NCBI RefSeq assembly: GCF_964019845.1
Contig: NZ_OZ026465.1
Coordinates: forward strand, 496,001 to 560,000
Reading direction: 5' to 3'
Origin: Spiroplasma endosymbiont of Labia minor
Lineage (GTDB): Bacteria > Bacillota_I > Bacilli_A > Mycoplasmatales > Mycoplasmataceae
DNA length: 64,000 nucleotides
The notes beneath the pieces are model-generated. The model made no database searches, was not told the origin of the DNA, and was given only the letters and a program-made list of their open reading frames with translations. Both the position numbers and the translations under genes were made by a program. Shown one piece after another: positions 33,284 through 44,166 of this stretch; the stretch's first letter is position 1, and each line of letters opens with the position of its first letter.

Positions 33284-34058
33284 CTAGTTTATCCTTATTT
33301 TTAAAATATAGTTGTTGTTCTTCTTGAATTCAATCGGCAATTTTTTGAAAGAATACAAAACCATAGTTCTCTTCTTCGCTGTCTTCAAAATTTTTTAAAT
33401 TTTTTCTCATAGCATTATAAAAATCTTGATTATTAATTTTTTCTTTTTCTTTTTTATAATTTATATATTTTTCATCAATTGTAAAATCTATATTTAAAAG
33501 TGCATTAATATCTTTTGTATCTGGATTTATTTTTTTTGGATTTCAATATTTATCAAAAATTACTTGATTATTGTTTTCATCCCATAACATTGGTCTTAAG
33601 TTGTTGTCTAATTTAACAATTAAATCATCTTTAGAATATAAATAATTATTAATATTATCTGGAATAATTGGTTCTCCATATCCATCAAATTGTATCTTAT
33701 CAAAATTTTCAGTATACAACTTTGGTTTATTATTAATATCTGTTTTTACTTCATTTCCATTTTCGTCAAAAAAATGAATAATATTTAATCTATCTTCATC
33801 GATTGTCTCATCAATAGAATCAACGACAGCTATTGAATCGTCTATCATGCTAGCTTCCAATTGATTCATGGAAAGCATATCCATTATAATATCTTTTGCA
33901 TCATCGACACTTTTACCTCTTAAATGCAAAGCTTTTTTAAGTTTTCTAACATCATTTAAAATTTTTTTTACTTGGTTTGGATCTTGCGTATCAATGCCTT
34001 TAAATTCTCGCAAATCATCTTTAATTTTTTCTAAATAAAAATCTTCATTAAATTCCAC
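33276..34058 (-). CDS. Unknown protein between dxs and tlyA
   Basis: A 260-residue, acidic, soluble protein, not recognised. It is rich in Asp, Asn and Lys, with helical N-terminal part (VKKILNDVRKLKKALHLRG) and repeated NxxP-type loops later. GTG 34058 follows GGAGGGATAAT, which itself overlaps the dxs stop; an ATG at 34060 is in another frame. It overlaps tlyA by eight bases, so the whole run is one coupled operon. Confidence 0.7.
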
Positions 34059-34059
34059 A

Positions 34060-35682
34060 TTATCCCTCCGTTAATTGATCTAATACATCATCATAATATA
34101 AATTATTTTTTTTAAGAATGTCTTTTTTATGACCATTTCCTACAAAAAATGTTTCTATACAGATTGATTTTATCTTTTTATTTATATTTTTTTCTATATT
34201 TGTTGCTAAATTATTTTTTTGAATTACTTGTTCATAAACTATTATTTCTTTATCTTTTATTTCATCTAATAATTTAATGTCAATTGGATTTATAAATCTT
34301 GCATTTATTAAGTCTATTTTTATATTTTTAGCTTTAATTATTTTTTCAAATTCATTAACAGCATCACCATAGCATATTAATATTTTATTATTGCTGTCAA
34401 AAATTACTTTTTCTCATTGTCCAAATTCAAAATCAATATTCAAAAATGAATCTAAATTTAATTTTTCGTTTCTGATGACGTTAATTGAATTATTTTTTTT
34501 TGCAAAATAAAACATTTTTTCTAATTCAAATTTATTTCTTGGTTGCATTATTACAACCTCATTAAATAAATTTACTATAGATAAATCATAAATTCCATGA
34601 TGACTATTTCCAGTATTGTATTGTATTCCTACTTTATCAATAATAAATGTAATGGGTAGTTTATTTCTAATTACATCATGAATGAAAAAATCGTATTCTC
34701 TCTGAAAAAATGTCGAATAAATAGATAAATAGACTTTTTTGTTTTGTGATGATAACGAGGCGGCTAATAAAATTGCATGCTCTTCATTTATACCGACATC
34801 TAAAAAATTTTTATTTGAAATTAAGTCTTGTTGCATGGATGCATATGTCATTCCTGGATTTATTACAAATGTATTTTGATCATTTAGTTCTTCTTTCAGT
34901 AAATTAGAAACAATAATTTGGGAATCATTTTCATTTAATGTTGTATTTGAAATAAAATGATTGCTATCATTTTGATATTTTGAAATTAAACCAAGTGACT
35001 TAATTGTTTTTATATGTAAAACACTTTTTTGATTAGTATTTTTGATTTGTTCAATTATTTTATTTAAAGCTACAATATTATTTCCTTCATTACAAAAATA
35101 ATAATTAAATTTCATTGATTCAAAAAATGTTTTTCAATTTGGAGATTTTAAATAATTTTTACCTATTCCTTCACCATTATCATTTAAAATAATTATAACT
35201 TTATCTTCTTTTTGTGAAATTGAAAACAGGCCTTCAAATGAAATACCGTTTTCGAAAGCCGCATCTCCCACTATCGCAATTAAGTTTTCTTTAAACTTTG
35301 TTATTTGAAATCCATTTAAAAAAGATAGTGCAGTGCTAGAATGACCAGAAGAAAAATAATCAAATTTGTTTTCGAGCATTTCTTGAAAAACAGAAGAGCT
35401 AGTAGATGTATTTAAGCTTTTAATTATATCTCATCCATATGTTAATATTTTATATACATGAGAATTATGACCAGTATCAAATAACATAGCAGTTTTATTT
35501 TGATGAAAATTTTTCATCAAACATAAAGTTAATTCTACCAATCCTAAACTACTTCCAATATGCCCACCTGTTTTGGTTATATTTTCTATCAGGTAATTTC
35601 TAATTTCGCTTGCAATTAAAATTAGTTCATCATCAGATTTTAAATAGAGATCATTTCAATTTAAATTATAATTTTTACTCAT
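34060..35682 (-). CDS. dxs: 1-deoxy-D-xylulose-5-phosphate synthase, divergent and short
   Basis: Makes DXP from pyruvate and glyceraldehyde 3-phosphate, first step of the MEP isoprenoid route. It has 540 residues against 600-640 typically. Recognised segments in order: TGGHIGSSLG, the GHSSTALS motif, VGDAAFENG with ILNDN (thiamine diphosphate binding; the usual GDG is GDA here), the catalytic Glu in FLDVGINEEHA, YSTFFQREYD and IDKVGI. The GADGxTH-like loop reads NTGNSHHG. It is more divergent than its neighbours, so activity is uncertain. ATG overlaps xseB by eight bases. Confidence 0.85.
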
Positions 35683-35887
35683 TTAAAATAATTTCTGTTG
35701 AATTATCTTCTAAAACTTTTTTAACTGTTTGTTTTAAATCAGATAATCTTTCACTTGCTTCTTTTATATTTTTTAATCCAGATTCAAATAACGGAACTGA
35801 ATCTTCCAGTGAAGTACTATCAGACTCTAATTTTTGAATTACCTCATTTATATTTTTAATTAATTCGTCAAAGTTTTTTTTATCCAT
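35675..35887 (-). CDS. xseB: Exonuclease VII small subunit
   Basis: A 70-residue helical protein with the family pattern: FDELIKNINEVIQKLES, then the SLEDSVPLFESGLK segment, which matches the conserved XseB core. It forms a complex with XseA to degrade single-stranded DNA. It starts five bases after the xseA stop and its end overlaps dxs. Confidence 0.9.
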   Translation of the reverse strand: MDKKNFDELIKNINEVIQKLESDSTSLEDSVPLFESGLKNIKEASERLSDLKQTVKKVLEDNSTEIILNE

Positions 35888-35892
35888 AACAT

Positions 35893-37224
35893 TTATTCCT
35901 TATCTATAGTTGCGTTTATTTCGCCATCATTAAATTTTATTTTTATATTTTTAGTATTTAAATTTTTTATTGATCTAATAATATGCTCTTCCCGATTTTT
36001 TATTAACGCATATCCTTTTTGCAACGGTAAAGTAGGATCACTCATTGATAATTTTATTTCTAATTTCTCTAAATAATTTGTAAAAAAAACAATTTTATTA
36101 TTTATATTAGCTTTTATAAAAATTTCATTATTATTAATTTTCCTATCGATATCATTAATTTTATTTAAAATAATTCCTTTCATTAAATTTTTATTTTTTT
36201 CTAGAAATAAATTCATATCATTTTCTTTTTTTAATTCAATTTTTATAAAATCAGATTTTAACTTATTATTTTTTTGTTCATTAATCAGTATTTTTTTATC
36301 AATCAAAAATTTTAATGTCTTTGATAATGTATCTACTTTATTTTTGTAATTATCTACTTTATTTTTTAATTCTTTTATTAATTGTTTTTTATATTCCAAT
36401 AAATTTGTTTTTAATTCTTTAATATTTGGTGTTGATAATTCACCTGCTGCAGTGGGTGTTGCAGCTCTTTTATCTGCTACAAAATCAGTAAGTGTTACAT
36501 CTGGTTCGTGTCCAATTGCTGAAATAATAGGAATATTTGAATTTCTTATTGCTTCAAGAACGATAAGCTCATTAAATGATCATAAATCTTCATAACTTCC
36601 CCCGCCTCTTCCAACAATTAAAATATCCATTTTTGTGGGAAACATATTTGCCTGTTTAATTTTTTTTGCAATATCAAATTGCGCTTGTTCTCCCTGAACT
36701 ACTGTTGGAAAAATAAAAATATTTGCTATTGGATATCTTCTTTGAATTGTGGTTTGAATGTCATGGATCGCTGCACCTGTTTGTGATGTGATAATACCAA
36801 TATTATTTGGAAATTTTGGAATTTCTTTTTTTATAGATTTATCAAATCAGCCTTTTACCATTAATTCTTCTTTTCTTTTATTGAAAATTATTTCAAGTTC
36901 ACCAATTCCATCTAATTGAATTTTGGCTACATCAAAAGTAATTTTACCTGTTGGAAGATAAAAACCAATTTTACCTGTCGCTGTTATTTTCATTCCTGAT
37001 TTGGCATTTATATTTATTAATTGATGAGAGTTAGATTTTCACATTGCACAATTTATAGAACTGTTAATATCTTTCAATGTAAAATAAACATGACCAGATC
37101 TATTAAAAACTAAATTGTCTATTTCTCCTTGAACTGTTATATTAATAAAACTATCATTATCTTCAATTATTCTTTTTAAATTATTATTTAATTCACTAAC
37201 AGACAGCACATATTTATTTTGCAT
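35893..37224 (-). CDS. xseA: Exonuclease VII large subunit
   Basis: The catalytic and DNA-binding subunit, 443 residues. The N-terminal OB-fold ([13 protein letters not shown], then VQGEIDNL and [10 protein letters not shown]) is followed by [14 protein letters not shown], the catalytic-domain segments [12 protein letters not shown] and [26 protein letters not shown], a long coiled coil and the C-terminal PLQKGYALI. All are canonical. ATG 37224 lies six bases after AGAGGTG; a GTG at 37233 overlaps that site and is unlikely. It overlaps the upstream unknown gene by 11 bases. Confidence 0.95.
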
Positions 37225-38686
37225 ATTTGTCACCTCTGTTTTCGTTCAAATAATTTTGACACATCGTATATTTTTCTTTCACATGATCAAATAAGTAGTT
37301 AATTCTTAGCTCAAATAATTTATCTATTTCAAAATTATATATTTTTGAAAAAATAATATTTGCATTATTTTTCAAAAATATATAAGTCTCTTTTATATTC
37401 ATTAGAGATACAGCTGATTTAAAATTAGAAAATTTTTGCTCATCAAAAATTTCATTATTAATTTTTCAATTATTTTTTTGTCCAATAAATTGATCCATAA
37501 AATATTCAAAGTAAGTTGATATTTTTATAATTTCAAATTCGTTATCTAAATTATCTTTTTTTAAGTCTAATTCCAAAGTTGATGGTTTATTTAAAGAAAA
37601 TATTTCCAAATTAAATGAATCTAAATCTATCGTCTCTATTAAATCATCATTTTCATTTTTTAAATTCTTTAAATCAAAAGTTCTATCAATAGAATCGTTA
37701 TTTTTATTCATGTCTATATTAAAATCATTAAAAGAAGATGAATCAAATAAATTAGAATCCTTTTTTTCTTTTTCATTAATAGTTAATTTCGAACTTAAAA
37801 TATTTTTAAATTCTTTTTCATCAATTACATTTTTTGTAATTAACAACGAAAATAAAGTTGCATCTATTTTTTCTAAATAGCCATAAATCAAGATAGATAA
37901 ATTATTAGTATTTAATATTTTTGAATACAAATTTAATAAATTGAAAAATGCAAATTCAAAATATTTCCTTTTATTATTTAAATTTAAAAAAACTAAAAGT
38001 TGATTATTATTAATTTTGTTTACTAAATTATCTATTTTATTTTTTTGTATCTCTAAAAATTCTGAAGAATATTTTTCATCATTTTTATCAAATCATTTTA
38101 TAATTCTCTCATTAAACAAAATATTAAAAAAATAATTATATTGTGTTGATATTTTTTCGTGTTTCGATTCATTTAAATGTTTTAAATGATTTGCATCTAT
38201 AAAAAAATTAATTGATAATTTAGAAAATTGCTTTGTAGAAAAATCAATAAGATATTTTATTTCAGAATTTTTTTTAAGAATAAAAAATCAATAATTATTA
38301 AAGATATCTATAATGTTTGCTTCAAAATTTATATTATTAATTTCATTAAATTCATTTTTTAAATTCTTAACTTCTTCTTCATTACCAAAAATAACAATTT
38401 TGTCATAATTATTTTGCTGAAAATTGTTTAATGAATTTATTCTAAACTTGTTTATATCTAAAAACAATTTCTCATTAATATCAACAATATTTTTATAAAA
38501 AAATGCAAGGCAAGTAATATTTTTAAATAATTTCATTTCTGCGCCAGAAATATTTTCATTAAATTTAAAATTATTTTTATTATATTCATTAAATAAGTTT
38601 AATATAAAATAATAAATTTTTTTTAATCTATCTTTTATAATTTCTTGATATTGATTTTTTAAATCTATTAAATCATTAAAGAACAC
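37214..38686 (-). CDS. Unknown large protein between nusB and xseA
   Basis: A 490-residue soluble protein that I do not recognise, very rich in Asn, Lys, Ile, Phe and Leu. A central acidic, Ser/Asp-rich stretch (about 305-380) separates two helical halves. TGA Trp codons are spread throughout, so it is clearly translated with code 4. It starts with GTG after AGCGAGG. In many Firmicutes folD sits in this slot; this protein has no FolD motif. It overlaps xseA by 11 bases, which argues for coupled expression. Confidence 0.72.
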
Positions 38687-38708
38687 TTTAGAAACCTCGC
38701 TTATTCTT

Positions 38709-39128
38709 TTATAAATTATCTAAACAACCATTAATAAATTTTATATCTTCTCCTGGAATATAAATTCTAGCAATTTCCATTGCTTCATTTGTTGTAATAG
38801 CTCTTGGAATTTCTAACATTAAAATTTCATACGCACCATTAATCAAAATTGCTTTTTTTATTGGATTAATTCTTTCTCATGATCAATCGCCTTTTAATTG
38901 CTTAATAATTTTCTCAACTAGTTCATCAATATTATCTATTAAATTTAACATACTATTTATTTCTATTTCGTTTTTAAAAATTATTTGAAAATTATCAATG
39001 ACTTCTTGTTTTGCGACGTTTTTGTCTATTTTAAGTAAAAAGAATCTATACAAATATTTAATTCTTTGCAAGCGATGCAATCTTGGACTATTTTCTGCAT
39101 TATTATCTATTTTTTCTTTATAATCCAT
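38709..39128 (-). CDS. nusB: Transcription antitermination factor NusB
   Basis: A 139-residue all-helical RNA-binding protein that, with NusE (S10), supports rRNA antitermination. The C-terminal half matches the family: RINPIKKAILINGAYEIL, IPRAITTNEAMEIAR and FINGCLDNL. The N-terminal half is divergent. It lies 22 bases before the unknown gene that leads to xseA, consistent with the Firmicutes nusB-xseA-xseB order. Confidence 0.87.
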
Positions 39129-39182
39129 TCAAAATCTCTTTTCTATTAATGTTGCTTGTCAAAGAATTTTATTATAAATTTC

Positions 39183-40142
39183 TTAGATGTAATTAAATAT
39201 AACCGAAAAGAAATCATCAGTTGCAGAAGTTTTGGCTAATTTAAAATTATGATTATTATTAATTATGGTATTGTTATGTGCACCTTTAATTATTTCCGCT
39301 AAAAAATTTGTGTATTCTTCTTGAACTTCAGAAAAGAATGATTCAAAATTCATTTCAAACATATCTATTAAAGTATATCTTGCTAAACTGTTATCATCAA
39401 AATTCACAAAAGACATTCAGAAATAGTCATTTTTAATAAAATCTTGTATTTGTAAAAAGAATCAATATCTAACTATTTTTCAACTAGAACTATTTGGTTT
39501 TACTTTTAAACTTCCATTATCATCAAATATAGTTGAATAAAATTTTTTTACTAATGCTGTCTGTATATCAATTTTTTTATTTTGACTTGGGTTTAAAAAA
39601 CTATTATTCAAGCCAGAAATATAATTATCATTATCTATTTGAATTAAAGCTTTAGTGGTTAGACTTATTTTATAATATGTATTTTCTAATTCAGCAAAAT
39701 TGAATTTTATATAAAATTCAGTAGTATTTTCATCTTTTGAAATCGTAAATATACTATTTCTTGTATCTACACCTATACCTATTTCATTTACATCTAATAT
39801 TTCTTGATTTACATTAGGTTTTTTAAAAATTTTTATTCTGTCTTCTGTAATATTTTTGCTGTATCATGTTAAATAATCATGAGAATTTTTAAAAGTAACT
39901 GCACCTGCAATTTGCATTAATCTTGATAATTCTTTTCGTACTGAATCTATCGGATTATCTGGGTCAACTGGATTCTCAGCAGTAGTTACACCAAAAGATA
40001 TTTGATTTGTACTTATATTTTTGAGATCGTTTACACTGCTATTAAAAGAAATTTGAGTATTTTTAGCACAAGAAACTGCATATATTGGACTGGCAGTTGC
40101 AATTATACTTAAAGCACCAAAAAAAGCTAATAGTTTTTTCAT
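39183..40142 (-). CDS. Lipoprotein of unknown function
   Basis: A 319-residue lipoprotein. Signal peptide MKKLLAFFGALSIIATASPIY, lipobox AVSC at about 22-25, then a Ser/Asn-rich spacer. The mature part has no recognised domain; several Trp are TGA. ATG 40142 begins the signal peptide, although an ATG at 40160 would add six residues. Divergent to the small + gene at 40213 with an AT-rich shared promoter region between them. Confidence 0.75.
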
Positions 40143-40212
40143 AAAATCACTCATTTCCATTATATTATATAGTATATTTTAAATATAGATTAAAATATTG
40201 AGGTATTTTTTT

Positions 40213-40629
40213 ATGAAAAAAGATAATGATATTAAAACATTATTTCATATGTTAGATAATGAAATTATTGATGTTAATAAAGAACAAATAGAAATTAAGT
40301 GCAATGAAATATTAAATTACTTTTTAAAAATTTATGCAGATAATGATAATAAAATGTTGCTAGATAGAGTTTCAATTAATAAATATCGAACTAAATTTTT
40401 ACAATTATTAAATGAATCTGATATAAATTATCCAATATTACCATCATTTTCAACAGAGAACGGAGATATAATTTGAACTGATTTTATTAAAATATTATTT
40501 CAAATATTAAATGCAATTATAAATGATGTAAATCCACAAACAAGAGGACTTATTTTTAATATTAATAAAATAATTAACAGTCTAAATAAACCCTTAAGAT
40601 TAAGAATAGACAGAATTAATGATAAATAA
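40213..40629 (+). CDS. Unknown small helical protein
   Basis: A 138-residue soluble helical protein with a single TGA Trp, not recognised. TTGAGG lies about 10 bases before the ATG. It is an isolated + strand gene in a - strand region, followed by a bidirectional hairpin that also serves the phosphatase gene. Confidence 0.6.
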
Positions 40630-40659
40630 AAATAAATACAAACATTTGTATTTATTTTT
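40628..40659. terminator. Bidirectional terminator
   Basis: AAAAATAAATACAAA (40628-40642), CA, and its perfect complement (40645-40659). A tract on the left and T tract on the right serve the convergent genes on both sides; the stem overlaps the phosphatase stop. Confidence 0.8.
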
Positions 40660-41185
40660 ATTTATTCGCTTTAATTTCATTTGTCAAAAATTGAGTATAT
40701 GGAAAATAAATTTTAAGCAATTTGGATCATCCGAATAAAGGATTTATTCCTGGATAAATTTCTTTAAATTCTTTCATAGCGAGTTTATATTTTTTTTGAT
40801 TAATATAACCTTTTATTACACAATACATAAAAACGTGAGAGGCAGATCTATTTACTCCCAACATACAATGAACATATACTTTTGCATTTTGAGCTAATTT
40901 TTCATCTATTCAATTTAAAATTCTAATTGTCGTTTCTAAATTAATATTTTTTAATTTTGGTCAATCTTGAAGTCTTGCAAAAGCTATTTTGCCATGTTTT
41001 GCAATAATAAATTCTTCATTTGTAGATAAATTCATATTGTTTCTTTTTTTATATTGTTTTAAAAGTTCTTTTGAACAAACCATAATATAATCAGCATCTG
41101 CTGGAACATTATTTTTATCACCAAGATATAAATTTTTGATAATTCTTGTTGCAGGTTTTTCAGATAAAAAACTAAATATTCCCAT
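40658..41185 (-). CDS. Dual-specificity protein phosphatase-like protein
   Basis: A 175-residue protein with the Cys-phosphatase signature HCMLGVNRS (HCx5R), preceded by the Asp-containing loop typical of dual-specificity phosphatases (ARLQDWPK). The N-terminus carries IIKNLYLGD, which matches the usual start of this fold. It would remove phosphate from Ser/Thr/Tyr residues or another phosphoester; the substrate is unknown. It lies downstream of nfo by 22 bases with only a weak ribosome site. Confidence 0.82.
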
Positions 41186-41207
41186 TAAACAACCGATCGC
41201 TTTCTAA

Positions 41208-42119
41208 TTAATCTTTGATAAAATTTGCAAATTCATCATTAAATTTTTTATTTCGCAACATTTCTATTTCCTGTTTATATATTGAAATTATTTTATTATC
41301 AATATATGGGGTTTCCAAAATTTTTGGAATTCCATATAAACGTTCATTATGTACTATTTTCGACAAAGACTCAAATCCGATTGTACCATAACCAATATTT
41401 TGATGTCTGTCTTTATGTGAACCCTTGCTATTTTTTGAATCGTTTAAATGGATGCATTTTAATTTATCTAAACCAATTTTAGAATCAAATTCTGTTAAAA
41501 CACTATCAAAGTCATTTTTAATGTCATATCCCGCATCATTTAAATGACAAGTATCAAAACAAACACCTATTTTATCTTTAAATATTATTTGATCAATAAC
41601 ATAGGCAATTTCATCAAAATTGATACAAACTTCATTTCCTTTACCTGACATAGTTTCTAAACAAATTATTACATTTTGATTTTCAAGAATAATCTCATTT
41701 AACGATTTTACTAGCGCATTTAAAGAATTTAGTCGATTACCGCCACCTGTACCACCAGGATGTAAAACTAATAATTTGACACCTATATCATCTAGCCTTT
41801 TAATTTCTTGTCTCACTGTTTCTAAAGAACTAATTCTTGTTTGTTCATTTAAAGCATTCGCCAAATTAATTATATAAGGGCCATGAACAACTATTTTATC
41901 TAAATCAAAATTATGAGTTTTAATCATCTGTCTAAAATAAGGAATATTTATTTCATTAGTATTCTTTCTTGCAAATCTTGTAGGTGATCCTGTAAAAAAC
42001 ATAAACGTATCACAATCATAATTTATTGCATTATTAATTGTGCCCTTTAAATAATCATTACGTGAATTCATTTCTAGAAAACATCCTAAACTAAGGTTAC
42101 TATCAACTACCCTTCTCAT
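41208..42119 (-). CDS. nfo: Endonuclease IV (AP endonuclease)
   Basis: A Zn-dependent apurinic-site endonuclease of base excision repair, about 303 residues. Metal ligands are visible in VHGPY, VLHPGG, CLETM, FDTCHLNDAGYD and IHLNDSKN..GSHKDRH, with GYGTIG and ETPY near the end. The start is uncertain. A 21-base tandem duplication spans the ribF/nfo junction and gives two in-frame ATGs (42119 and 42140); a third lies at 42173. I chose 42119 because it needs the fewest extra residues. Confidence 0.88.
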   Translation of the reverse strand: MRRVVDSNLSLGCFLEMNSRNDYLKGTINNAINYDCDTFMFFTGSPTRFARKNTNEINIPYFRQMIKTHNFDLDKIVVHGPYIINLANALNEQTRISSLETVRQEIKRLDDIGVKLLVLHPGGTGGGNRLNSLNALVKSLNEIILENQNVIICLETMSGKGNEVCINFDEIAYVIDQIIFKDKIGVCFDTCHLNDAGYDIKNDFDSVLTEFDSKIGLDKLKCIHLNDSKNSKGSHKDRHQNIGYGTIGFESLSKIVHNERLYGIPKILETPYIDNKIISIYKQEIEMLRNKKFNDEFANFIKD

Positions 42120-42140
42120 ATTATCAACTACCCTTCTCAT
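42099..42140 (-). repeat. 21-base tandem duplication at the ribF/nfo junction
   Basis: Two adjacent copies of a 21-base unit (each beginning ATGAGAAGGGTAGTTGATA on the - strand), differing by one base at the end. Each encodes MRRVVD in the nfo frame. Confidence 0.9.
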
Positions 42141-43020
42141 ATTCTTTGATAAATATCCTGCTATTTTCTTCATCGTCTTTTAATAATTTAGTTAATTCGC
42201 TAATAGACTTTATTTTTACATTTTTTCTTAAGAATTTTATTGGGTACACTATAATTAAATTGTTATATATGTCTTGATCAAAATCAAAAATATTCACTTC
42301 ATACACATATTTATTTATTTCTGAATTTAAGCCCATATAACATCCCATTCCAAAATAATATCTATGATTTACTTTAACTTTACAAACAAAAACTCCTTCA
42401 TTAATAACTAATGGCAAATTAAAATAGATATTTGCAGTTGGAAAACCTATTTTTCTTCCCAATTGTTTTCCATGTGTTACTATCTCAGAAAATGAATAAT
42501 CAAAATGATAATTTTTTCAAATGTTTTTGAAATCATTTTCTTTAACCATTGCATTAATTTTAACAGGCAATTTTGATTCTAAAATAAATGGCTTATTGTC
42601 TAAATTAAGGTCATTTGCAATTAACTGAATGTATGAAAATATATCTTTATTATAAATATTATCAAATAACGTAAAATCATCTGTAATAGATATTGCTTTA
42701 ATATTAAAATCATTAATAAGTTTTAATAAATAGGTATAAATATCTAGTAAAATTGATTCATTTATAGATATTACTAATATATCAATAGGATAATCTTCTA
42801 TTTTTTTATTTAAAACTGAAGAAATGATATTTGAATTATTCATATCTTCTAAGTTTATTAAAATATAGATAGTTTCCAAATTTAATTTTTCTTTTTTTGC
42901 AAGTGCAAAATCTATAAAATAGTCTAAATTAATTAGTAATTGTTCTTTTGTAGTCAACAACAAAATACTTTTTTTATTTGGTATATTCTTTTTTAATAAA
43001 GGGTTATATTTTATTATCAT
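42121..43020 (-). CDS. ribF: Riboflavin kinase (RibF-like) with degenerate FAD synthetase half
   Basis: A 299-residue protein. The C-terminal riboflavin kinase domain is clear: HGKQLGRKIGFPTANI with the substrate-binding PTAN, then GVFVCKV and YEVNIFDF. It makes FMN. The N-terminal 165 residues fit a RibF adenylyltransferase domain in position and size, but the GxFDGxHxGH nucleotide-binding motif is missing, so FAD synthesis is doubtful. The protein ends with a TGA-coded Trp followed by TAA. AAGGAT precedes the ATG. Coupled to nfo. Confidence 0.85.
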
Positions 43021-43060
43021 TATTCAAAATCCTTTTTAAACACTTTAATTATATATTAAA

Positions 43061-43102
43061 AAATCTAAAGTAGTAAATTAATTAATTTACTACTTTAGAT
43101 TT
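43061..43102 (-). terminator. Long perfect palindrome
   Basis: 42 bases, two arms of 19 (left AAATCTAAAGTAGTAAATT) around AATT, with a T tract on the - strand. Terminates the zinc-ribbon gene just upstream and overlaps its last bases. Confidence 0.8.
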
Positions 43103-43337
43103 AAAATACAATTCTAGAAATCATTTTTTTTAAATCACGTTTCTTCATATTTGCAAATAACATTCCACAGTTTGTACATTGATATTTTAAAATAGAATAA
43201 TCAAAATAAATGATCAAATGATTACATTCTGGTAAACGTTTATGAACATAATACAAATCTGTATTAATTCTTCCATCAAGATCTCTTTTGAAAATGACTT
43301 CGTTTAAATAATTTAGACGTTGATTTTTTTTAGTCAT
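43101..43337 (-). CDS. Small zinc-ribbon-like protein
   Basis: A 78-residue protein, basic at both ends, with PECNHL followed by YQCTNCGMLF: Cys-x-His and Cys-x2-Cys could bind one zinc. Not assigned to a named family. AGAGGTGATT precedes the ATG. Followed directly by a long palindromic terminator, so monocistronic. Confidence 0.72.
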   Translation of the reverse strand: MTKKNQRLNYLNEVIFKRDLDGRINTDLYYVHKRLPECNHLIIYFDYSILKYQCTNCGMLFANMKKRDLKKMISRIVF

Positions 43338-43361
43338 AAATAAGAATCACCTCTTATAACC

Positions 43362-43934
43362 TTATTTTATCATAAAAAACGACCTGACTCAATGAGCAGT
43401 ATTTCCAGCAATAAAATCATTTGTTTTAAATCAATCGATGTTAACATTTTTATTAATCATCTTCAACTCAGTTTCATTTAAATTAAATCATCTATTTTTA
43501 GCTTCTATTTCTGTAATTTCAGTATTTGACGTTCAATATTCAATATCATTATCTAAAGTACTCAAATCATAACCAGAATCTGAAGTAGAATAAAAATTAA
43601 CAACAATATTTTTCAAACCTTTTAATAGTTTTGAATCTTCCGTCGCTTTAATTACAACAACAACACCAGATGATAAATCACCTGTTTTAATTTTTGACGT
43701 ATCTAATGTATAATATGTACTTGTAACTGTACTGGTTAAATTATTTATACGTAAAATTTCTGCAATTTACGTTTGAACATATTCAACTAAATTAATTACA
43801 TCTTGTTTTGTAATATTTTTGTTATTTTCATTATCACCATTGCCATCCATAGAAATAACACTGCATGAAATAATTGATGTTGTACTTGATAATGTAAGTC
43901 CAAAAATAGTTAATATACTTAATAAGTTTTTCAT
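43362..43934 (-). pseudogene. Truncated lipoprotein of the propeller family (family copy 3)
   Basis: The intact start MKNLLSILTIFGLTLSS leads to lipobox IISC. The frame stays open except for TAA at 43767-43769, where EYVQT is followed by a stop; the other two copies read EYLQTQ at this point, so CAA has become TAA. The rest of the N-terminal domain is readable (DLSTLDNDIEYW, then NVNIDWF), then the sequence ends without propeller repeats. Confidence 0.8.
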
Positions 43935-44166
43935 ATGTAAAATCTTCTCTTATTTTACTATAGTATATGAGTTGATAGTACATCCTTATTTGTGAAAAGT
44001 CAATGATTTAATTATTTAAACTTGAAGTTGCAAATTAAATTCACAAAAAAAATAATTATAATTTATTAATTTTACCAATAAAAATCAAAAACATATCTAT
44101 AAATAGATATGTTTTTGATTTTTATAATTTAATTTACTCTACTGTAATAGAAAACAAAATTCATCA
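43935..44166. other. Intergenic region, hairpin only
   Basis: AT-rich region upstream of the broken lipoprotein copy. Apart from the hairpin at 44080-44123, nothing recognisable. Confidence 0.4.
44080..44123 (-). terminator. Terminator of the fused ABC transporter gene
   Basis: Two 21-base arms (44080-44100 and 44103-44123) complementary throughout, loop AA, with T-rich flank on the - strand. Confidence 0.85.
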
